From positions 1 to 13,116 of the forward strand of contig JADGIZ010000476.1 of assembly GCA_027604665.1 (NCBI GenBank): DNA of 13,116 nucleotides. Direction: 5' to 3'. The position numbers and the translations under genes were made by a program. Each line of letters begins with the position of its first letter. The first letter of the stretch is position 1. This stretch comes from Polyrhizophydium stewartii. Lineage: Eukaryota > Chytridiomycota > Chytridiomycetes > Rhizophydiales. Below, piece by piece: positions 7,138 through 13,116 of this stretch. Under the pieces are notes generated by a model that did not search any database, was not told the origin of the DNA, and was given only the letters and a program-made list of their open reading frames with translations.

Positions 7138-10100
7138 ATGCCCAGCCTGCCTCGGTCGACCTGGCCCCGAAAGCGCATGCCCACGCCCGCACGCCCCGCC
7201 CAAGCCGCCGCCGCCGGCGCCGCAGCGTCGTCCACTGGCCCGCATCCCGCCCAAGCGGCCTCGCCCGCCTCGCCCGCGGCCGCGGCCCGCCAGCGCAAGC
7301 CCCGGCCCGCATCCGCCCCGGCCGACCACGTCCTGAACGTCAACGCGGCGCCGTTCGACCCTGCCGCTCCACAGGCCGCTGCTGGCGGCGGCCACGCCCG
7401 CGGCGCCGCCCGGGCCGCGCGCGGCAAGCCGCGCAAGCCGCGCGGCCAGGGACCCGCATCGTCCGCGCAGCCGCAGCCTGAGGCCGAGGCGTCCGCTGCA
7501 TCGCCCGCAACACTGCCGAGCGGACTGTCGTTCTCGATCCAGCGGACGGCGACAGCCAGACCCCAGGAGCCGGCCCAGCCCCAGCCCCAGCAGCAGCACC
7601 ACCACCACCACCAGCACAACCACAACCACACGCACAAGGCCAAGCCTGCGCGCGGTGGCCATGCGCATGCGCATGCGCCGCGAGGACCACCCGCCCGCCG
7701 CAGCGACGCCGTGCCGGCCGCCGACCGACCCGATGCCAGCCTGCTTGTCAGCCTGACCGAGGACCTGACCAACGAGGTCTACGACTGCATGGTCTGCTAC
7801 GACACCGTCAAGAGCCGCGACCGCGTCTGGAGCTGCACAACGTGCTACGCCGTCTTCCACCTCAAGTGCATCACCCAGTGGGCCCGCAAGTCGGCGCAAG
7901 AGTTCAACGGCGCCGACCCGTCCAGATCCATGGAGTCGTGGCGATGCCCCGGCTGCCAGAGCTTCTCGGACCGCCCGCCGACTGAATACCGCTGCTTCTG
8001 CTCCAAGACGCTCAACCCCGCCCGCAATCCATATGGTTGCCCGCACAGCTGCGGCCAGACGTGCCGCAAGGAGCGCCAGTGTCCGCATCCCTGCCCGTGA
8101 GTCGCCAACCTTGGCAGTCGCGATGTGCACGTCGTTGCTCGCGCGCTGACGCTGCTCCGTCCCCGCGGCCAACTCAGCCTCGAATGCCACCCCGGCCCAT
8201 GCCCGCCGTGCGATCTCATGGCGCCGCCCATCCAGTGCTTCTGTCGCAAGAGCGAGCTGCACGTGCGCTGCACCGAGATGTCCAGCATCGACTTTACTCC
8301 CGTGTGTGGTCGGACATGCGAGCGCACGCTCGACTGCGGCAAGCATAAGTGCACCATGGTCTGCCACCCGCCGCCCTGCCAGACCTGCACCGAGACCCTC
8401 GAGATCTCGTGCTTTTGCGGCAGCGAGACCAAGACGATCCGGTGCGGCGAGCCCGAGGACGGATACTCGTGCGGCAAGCCGTGCCAGTACGTCTACGCCT
8501 GCGGTGTGCACAAGTGTGAGCGTCCGTGCCATGCGGACAAGCACGAGTCTGCCGAAACTTGCCCGCTGGATCCATCGCTTGTGCGCCGCTGCCCGTGCGG
8601 CAAGTTCTCGGTCGACGACCTTGCCAAAGACACCCCGCGCACGTCGTGCGAGCAGCCCGTGCTTCTTTGCGGCCGTCTGTGCGGCAAGCGCCTTGCATGC
8701 GGACACTTGTGCGCCATGTCCTGTCACGAGGGAGCCTGGTTCGTTTCCTCGCCTCTGGATGGCGCGGATTCTTGGTCAACGCAGCGCTGACTCCCTCGCC
8801 TTCCAGCGATCGGTGCAACAAGATTGTCCAAGAGCAGTGCCGCTGCGGCAAGGAGACCATCAAGATCACTTGCTTTGCCCGCGACTTTGACGCATCCGGC
8901 AAACCGCTGCCGCTCAAGTGCGCGCGGCCATGCGGCAAGCGGCTTGAGTGCCGCCGCCATAATTGCCAGGACACCTGCTGCGCCAAGTCGGCAAGCCAGC
9001 ACACATGCAGCGCCGTGTGCGGAAAGCAGCTCGCGTGCAAGCTGCACACGTGCATGATGACGTGCGGCCACCAGGGCAAGTGCCACGACTGCGTCGAGGG
9101 CGTGAGCTTTGAGGAGCAGTCGTGCCATTGCGGACGCACGGTCATGTACCCGCCGATCCCGTGCAACGCGCCGCCGCTCAAGTGCGACCACCCTTGCGTG
9201 CGCCGCCGCCCGTGCGGCCATGCCAATATCACGCCGCACTACTGCCACGACGACAACGAGCCGTGCCCGCCGTGCATGATCTTTGTCGAGCGCCGATGGT
9301 GAGACGCGTGCTGGATCCTGCACACAGCGAAGCAGAGTCACTCACGATACGGCGGACCGCAGTGCATGCGGTTCCAAGATCATGGGCAACATCCCGTGCT
9401 CCCGCCAGGGCCCACCGTCTTGCGGGACGCTCTGCACCCGCTCCATCGAGGCTTGCGGCCATCCTTGCACGCGCGTCTGCCATGCGGGGCCGTGCGCCGA
9501 CGCTCGCCACAAGTGTACGGCCAAGTGCGGCCGCGTGCGTGCGACCTGCGGCCACACGTGCGGCGAGGCGTGCCACGGCACGCTCGAGTGCCCCGAGTCC
9601 GCCATCTGCAAGCACGCCGTCGTGCTGTCGTGCCCATGCGGCAACCGGACCAAGCAGACGCTCTGCGGCGCCACCAAGGACAAGCCCGCCTCGCTGCAGG
9701 CGCTCGAGTGCGACGACTCGTGCCTGCGCCGCAAGCGCAACGAGTCGCTTGCCGAGGCGCTTGGCATCGATGCCAACGCTGCGGCCGCCGCGATCGCGAC
9801 CGCTCCGACGGCCGCCGCCGTGTTCCCGGACACGCTGATCCGCGCCGCGCTGACGTTCCGCGACGTCACGCTCATGGCCGAGCGCGTCCTTGCCGAGCTC
9901 GTTGCCGATCCGTCGCGCAAGTACCACTATTTCCCCAAGCAGCGCTTCTCGGCGGCCAACACGCTCATTATCGAGCTCGCTGGATGCTATGGCTTCCACG
10001 CGCAGCTCCTCGACGCCAATATCGGCAAGGGCACCGTCTCGGTGCGCCGGTTCGCCAACAAGCCCGTCTTTATCCCGACCAAGCTGCTCTCGCGCGTCGC

Positions 10101-10755
10101 CGAGGAGTACGACCCGGCTGCTGCGGCCGCCGCGGCCGCCAGCGAGGCCACGGATCTGATGCTGGATCTTGAGCCGTTTGCGCCAAATGCGGTCCTGGTT
10201 ACGGACGTGCCGCTGGAGGCGGAGCTGCTCAACATCAAGGCGATTCTGCGGCCCGTGTGCAACATCATGAACCTGGCGGGCAAGATCCGCTGGATCACGG
10301 ACACGGACTTTGTGATCCTGTACGAGCGCTACAGCGTCTGGGGAAGCATCAAGGAGAAGGACGCCGAGATCCCGTCGATGCTTGCGGACCGCGTCAACGT
10401 GGCCATGGTGCATGACATTGGGTGGGCGTCGTCGGTCGTGGAGTGCCAGGTCGTCAACGCCTCGCTGGTGCGCTTGGCCGACAACTCGGTGCTTCGGCGC
10501 GACCCTGGCAGCATCACCCACCGCAAGACGGGCACGGGCTCGGGCACGGGCGCGGGCTCGGACAGCGAGGACGGCGACGGGTGGACCGCCGTCAGGCTGT
10601 CCAAGATCCCCGATATTCCCATCAACGAGGACTTTGTTGCGCCGACGCTGCCAGAGGGACAGATTGACGGCGGCGGCGGGTCGTCGAGCGGCAAGCGCCG
10701 TGGCAAGGGCGACGACGAACGCCGTCGCCAGTGGTTTGACGAATCGGATGCGTAA
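7138..10755 (+). CDS. NF-X1/FAP1-family zinc-finger protein (RING-like finger, NF-X1 fingers, R3H-like)
   Basis: Four exons: 7138-8096, 8178-8738, 8807-9298, 9363-10755, giving 1134 residues. Each junction restores a finger: CPHPCP-LECHPG, CHEGA-C-DRC and ERR-C-ACGS. Family members (human NFX1, yeast FAP1) are nuclear/cytoplasmic regulators and putative E3 ligases. A PAM2-like motif lies at residues 66-75 (L66, N67, A70, F73, P75). A His/Gln-rich tract lies at about 151-167. A RING/PHD-like C4HC3 finger spans C217 to C273, with HLKC at 241-244. About nine NF-X1 repeats follow to about residue 780. An R3H-like domain spans about 855-920, followed by a possible RRM-like region and a Gly/Ser/Asp linker with a basic, then acidic C terminus. 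An in-frame TAA immediately before the ATG supports the start, although its -3 base is T. The second intron has an unusual GTTCGT donor. Confidence 0.94.
7333..7362 (+). other. PAM2-like motif in the NF-X1 protein
   Basis: The encoded LNVNAAPFDP matches the PAM2 pattern L-x-x-x-A-x-x-F-x-P, with key Leu, Phe and Pro at the right spacing. PAM2 peptides bind the MLLE domain of cytoplasmic poly(A)-binding protein. A PAM2 near the N terminus is known in human NFX1, which supports the assignment. Confidence 0.7.
7582..7640 (+). other. Gln/His-rich low-complexity tract of the NF-X1 protein
   Basis: CAG and CAC/CAT-type codons encode a Gln run followed by five consecutive His and then alternating His/Asn. 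A second short HAHAHA segment follows at about 7659-7679, encoded by a repeated atgcgc unit. Neither belongs to a zinc finger. Confidence 0.8.
7786..7956 (+). other. RING/PHD-like finger of the NF-X1 protein
   Basis: The Cys/His order is C217, C220, C233, C236, H241, C244, then C270 and C273, a C4HC3-type cross-brace. The flanking WSC..CY..FHL.C pattern is the one seen in the NF-X1 family finger linked to E3 ubiquitin ligase activity. Confidence 0.85.
8097..8177 (+). other. NF-X1 intron 1
   Basis: Donor GTGAGT at 8097, branch candidate CTGAC at 8146-8150, acceptor actcag ending at 8177. The 81-nt intron brings a stop (TGA, 8098-8100) into frame if retained. Splicing in phase 2 restores a continuous CPHPCP-LECHPGPC finger. 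Confidence 0.9.
8739..8806 (+). other. NF-X1 intron 2 with non-consensus GTTCGT donor
   Basis: This 68-nt intron has the weak donor GTTCGT, branch CTGAC near 8787-8791 and acceptor ttccag. The split codon becomes TGC, giving CHEGACDRC, exactly the C-H-x-G-x-C-x2-C finger pattern expected. No other donor nearby gives both the frame and the cysteine. Confidence 0.85.
9299..9362 (+). other. NF-X1 intron 3
   Basis: Donor GTGAGA at 9299 and acceptor cgcag ending at 9362 remove 64 nt in phase 2. The join creates TGT (Cys), restoring CACG at the start of the next finger. The branch candidate is ctcac rather than CTGAC. Confidence 0.85.
9916..10098 (+). other. R3H-like domain lacking the R-x3-H signature
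   Basis: The segment from FPK through LIIELAGCYGF to GTVSVRRF lines up with the R3H region that follows the fingers in NF-X1 proteins. In alignment by eye, the signature Arg and His positions are Asn and Ile. The overall position and hydrophobic pattern are kept. Confidence 0.65.
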
Positions 10756-11285
10756 TGCACGGGAAGCTCTGGTGGATGTGAAATACAGTATCGCCATCGT
10801 GGTTGCTTGCGGCTCAGCTTGCTTGAGGGAATACGCTCTCCTTACGCCAGACGACCATGTTGATGGCCTATCTGAGCAGGTTCTATCGTCGCGAATGGAT
10901 ATGCGGTGACTGGGAACAAGTGCCAAGGCTCGGGGCCGATGCCACTGTCCGGCGCCAGCGAGCCGCAGCCCGGCCGCCATCCCGACGCCTGCAGTCGCTG
11001 CATGTGATCCATTCTGCGCACCGCCATGTGCAGCACGCGTGCGTGCCGTGCGAGTGTCGCACGGCGTCGTGCGAGCATCAAGCGAGACAGCGACAGTGGC
11101 CGATATCTGCCGGCGGTGGCCCTTGTGCTTGTTGCAGCGGGCTTGTCCATGCCGCGCCACCCGGATCGACCCGGTGTCTTCAAGGCCGCGCCGATATGTG
11201 ATGCGCCTCGTCGGCGGCTAAATGTAAATGCGCATTCGAAAGCTTCGCCGACTTTCCCGAGCACTTTGTTCTGTCGCGGCGCGTC
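10756..11285. other. Intergenic region between NF-X1 and the PD-(D/E)XK gene
   Basis: These 530 bp hold no recognisable gene or RNA. Apart from one perfect hairpin at 11045-11065, only scattered GC-rich sequence and an AT-richer patch (about 11220-11245) before the next start are seen. It should contain the NF-X1 3' end and the promoter of the next gene. Confidence 0.6.
11045..11065. repeat. Perfect 9-bp inverted repeat with 3-base loop
   Basis: GCCGTGCGA, loop GTG, TCGCACGGC. The stem is perfect. No T-run follows it, and no function can be assigned. Confidence 0.85.
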
Positions 11286-13116
11286 ATGTCCAGCTCGCCA
11301 CGCGATGTGAGTGCGAATGCATGCCTCGGATGCGCGCGACCATGGCGCGGCCGCGCGCTCTTGCATGGCGGGACGGCGAGCGCATGCTGTGGCCTCGCTG
11401 CTTGCGCATGCCGCCGCCCCGCTGCGTGCGCATGCCGTCATTGCAGCGTCCGCAACCTCCAGACACCCGATGCAGCATCCACGGATCGCGTCTCGCTGCT
11501 CGCTGCTGACAAATGGCTGTTCTCAGAGACAACGAGGAGAGTCCCCAACTGCCGCGAAATCGGAAGCTGAGACCTCGGACATCGCTGCGACCTCGCACGT
11601 CGCCCCCGCGGTCGGAGATACCTCGACCGCCGCGCCATCGGACATCGCTGCGAGCTCGGCCGTCACGCCCGCGGCCGCCGAAACCTCGGACGCCGCGCCA
11701 TCGGCCGCCGATACTCCGGCTCCCGCGAAGCCGACGGATGGATTGGGCGAAGAACAGCCGACAAGCGGTGAGTTTCTGGTGCGAGTTGCATCGCCAGGCA
11801 CTGCAGCTTGCTGATCTGTTTTGTTAAAAAGGCTCTGTCAACCTTTCCATCGTCAAGGAAGCTGTATTCGCTGAGCCTCTTTGCGACGAAATCACCGTCG
11901 AAATTCGTGATGGCAAGCTCAACCTAGAGGACATTTCCGACAAACTCAAGAACCACCATGTCGCTCGCCTTCTCGCTCAGACCACCGACGTTTCTATTGA
12001 CATTGCGACTGAGAGAGGCTCGTCTGTTCGTTTCAAAGATCGAGGGACGTACCAGCTTTTGGCGATCCGCAAATTGCCAACTTCGCAAAAGAGCATTGCA
12101 TTTTCGAGTGCAGACCTTGATGATGTTCAAAGGGACTTCAAAATTCGAGTCGCAACTGATGCCGAGACCGAGAAGGCGCGAAATGCCCTCGAAAGAGATG
12201 CAAAAGCCAATCATGACAACCTCCAGGTGCATTTCAAAACATATCTGAGGTGCCATATTACCTTGTTGACTAACAAACGCGTGCAGAGGTGTATGGAGTC
12301 TTTTGATGTCGCACTCCGGCATGCAAATGTCCATCTTGCTGGCTCGGATCGTGTAAAAGAGGAGGGCGACCGCGGACTTATCAGGGCAGCTTTAGATGCT
12401 GCCGGCTTCACTTTTGTAGACGTCACAGGCCTCAGCATGATCCTGCGCGAGCAGGCTGACTCTCAGTTTGTGGGCGACTACACTGATAAGTCAAAAGGAA
12501 CGCACCTGTTCCAGTACAAGGGCCGCCTGGACTATTCGATTTCCTTCTCGGTCCTCGGAAAACAAAGAAAAGTTATGCCATGGAAGATTATCATCGAGGC
12601 CAAGAAACCCGAGTCCATTTCGAAGGGGCTGGCACAAGTCTTGGCACAAGCGGCCTCGGAGCTCCACAAGACGTGTGTATATCTGCCAGAGGAGCTCAGA
12701 ATCAACGAGAAGGTCTTCTTTCTTCTCACAGACACATTTGAATGGCGGTTTTACCAGCTCGAGCGGATCGGCAACGAGTTGGTTTACTCCGAACTCATGG
12801 TACGCAAGCTTGAAATAGTTTCAAGCCGAAAGCCCAGTCGTACACAACCCGGTAAGTCTAGATGCCAATGCATTGCCTTTGTGTTTGCAGCTCGGAGCGT
12901 CCAGATCCTTGATTTGAATGTGGTCTCCCACGCAAGATGCTGACTGCTGTGGTTTGGTTGATGCAGATGGCGGTGTCTCCAGTGATGGCGCACCTGGCGC
13001 AAGTGCGAGTTCATCTGCAGGCACTTGTGGTGAGATCTGTGTTGTTGCACTCTTGCATGTTGTTTGGTTCGACTAATGAGACAAACACGGCGAACCCAAT
13101 ATAGGGCTTCGCCGCG
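11286..13116 (+). CDS. PD-(D/E)XK nuclease-like protein, effector-like, 3' partial
   Basis: Proposed exons: 11286-11306, 11527-11767, 11832-12226, 12287-12851, 12967-13029, 13105-13116 (continues). Every join keeps frame, about 432 codons. The start ATG at 11286 has G at -3; the 7-codon first exon is the least certain. Residues 24-74 are Ala/Ser/Thr repeats and 89-165 an unrecognised alpha/beta region, possibly a ubiquitin-fold-like header. Residues about 225-390 look like a PD-(D/E)XK nuclease: D301 in GRLDYS, E323-A-K325 in IIIEAKK, then a Gln-bearing helix (Q336, Q340) and a DTFEWRFYQL strand. This fold occurs in eukaryotic Crinkler-type effectors and other accessory proteins. A Gly/Ser/Ala linker follows in exon 5. 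No signal peptide is seen. Codon use is clearly more A/T-ending than in the neighbours. DNA cleavage and any effector role are inference. Confidence 0.55.
11307..11526 (+). other. Candidate first intron of the PD-(D/E)XK gene
   Basis: Donor GTGAGT at 11307, branch CTGAC at 11506-11510 and acceptor ttctcag ending at 11526 fit well, and the join is phase 0. At 220 nt it is longer than the window's other introns. It contains two copies of TGCGCATGCCG (11403-11413 and 11427-11437). An unspliced alternative would start in the same frame at the ATG at 11317. Confidence 0.5.
11575..11727 (+). repeat. 63-nt coding tandem repeats (21-residue Ala/Ser/Thr unit)
   Basis: Unit 1 is 11575-11637 and unit 2 is 11638-11700, with a partial third unit to about 11727. 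Each full unit encodes SDIAA at its start and ends in AAP. The copies differ by several substitutions. They form a low-complexity linker before the folded part of the protein. Confidence 0.85.
11768..11831 (+). other. Intron 2 of the PD-(D/E)XK gene
   Basis: Donor GTGAGT at 11768, a pyrimidine/T-rich 3' part and acceptor aaaaag ending at 11831; 64 nt, phase 1. It joins the GC-rich repeat exon to the AT-richer body of the gene and gives a Gly codon across the junction. Confidence 0.8.
12227..12286 (+). other. 60-nt stop-free intron of the PD-(D/E)XK gene
   Basis: Donor GTGCAT, a CTAAC branch sequence near 12269-12273 and acceptor gtgcag. The length is 20 codons, phase 0, with no stop, so retention would add 20 residues without shifting frame. 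Confidence 0.7.
12852..12966 (+). other. Intron 4 of the PD-(D/E)XK gene
   Basis: The strongest donor in the window, GTAAGT at 12852, pairs with a CTGAC branch at 12940-12944 and the acceptor gatgcag ending at 12966. The join makes a GAT codon and opens a Gly/Ser/Ala linker. A nearer acceptor (tgtttgcag, ending 12890) would leave only 39 nt and is less likely. Confidence 0.7.
13030..13104 (+). other. Candidate last visible intron of the PD-(D/E)XK gene
   Basis: Donor GTGAGA at 13030, branch-like CTAAT at 13072-13076 and acceptor aatatag ending at 13104. If it is not spliced, translation stops at the TAA at 13074-13076. If spliced, the gene continues beyond the window. Confidence 0.45.

Noticed and set aside
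6355..8727. Minus-strand ORF of 790 codons opposite the Tdp1/NF-X1 region
   Set aside because: Its sequence is low-complexity Ala/Arg/Gly, as expected from the complement of GC-rich coding DNA. The plus strand there encodes clear NF-X1 fingers, and the minus strand holds real Tdp1 exon 1 in a different frame.
11513..11827. ATG at 11513 as the start of the effector-like gene
   Set aside because: Its frame gives an Arg/Pro-rich peptide and does not join in frame to the body of the gene through the GTGAGT intron at 11768.
13030..13076. Read-through C terminus ending at the TAA at 13074
   Set aside because: A good GTGAGA donor, a CTAAT branch and an atatag acceptor favour splicing, and the read-through tail is a hydrophobic, non-linker sequence. 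It is not excluded.
13066..13076. ggttcgacta resembling a tRNA B box
   Set aside because: No matching A box or cloverleaf arms surround it.

Overview
The window is eukaryotic nuclear DNA from a GC-rich fungus. Three of the four genes are split by short introns (about 53-115 nt, with one candidate of 220 nt). Donors are mostly GTGAGT or GTGCGN, and a CTGAC/CTAAC branch point can be read in nearly every intron. The gene content (Tdp1, an NF-X1/FAP1 homologue, an ARM-BTB protein, and a PD-(D/E)XK protein resembling Crinkler-type effectors) fits an early-diverging, possibly zoosporic (chytrid-like) fungus. That placement is inference; no phylogeny was run.

Layout: (1) 1-4320, + strand: a long uninterrupted ORF, open at the left edge, for a helical-repeat protein with an acidic linker and a C-terminal BTB/POZ domain (ARMC5-like architecture). 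A 30-bp tandem repeat sits at the window edge. (2) 4321-4634: a convergent intergenic stretch with a CA-rich tract. (3) 4635-6895, - strand: tyrosyl-DNA phosphodiesterase 1 in seven exons. Both HxK...N catalytic motifs are intact, and an NZF/RanBP2-type zinc finger is fused at the N terminus. (4) 6896-7137: a 242-bp shared divergent promoter. (5) 7138-10755, + strand: an NF-X1/FAP1-family zinc-finger protein in four exons, with a PAM2-like motif, a His-rich tract, a RING/PHD-like finger, about nine NF-X1 fingers, and an R3H-like domain that has lost its signature residues. (6) 10756-11285: intergenic, with one perfect hairpin. (7) 11286-13116, + strand: the visible part of a visibly AT-richer gene with an Ala/Ser/Thr repeat linker, an unrecognised alpha/beta region and a PD-(D/E)XK nuclease-like domain. 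It probably runs off the right edge.

The first three genes are ordinary chromosomal genes, and each carries a ubiquitin-linked module (BTB, NZF, RING). They are not an operon, and a functional link is not established. The last gene differs in base composition and codon use and looks like accessory or effector-type content. The most notable points are the NZF-Tdp1 fusion, the degenerate R3H domain and the PD-(D/E)XK effector-like gene. All exon joins below were worked out by hand: frame is kept across each join and known family motifs are restored.
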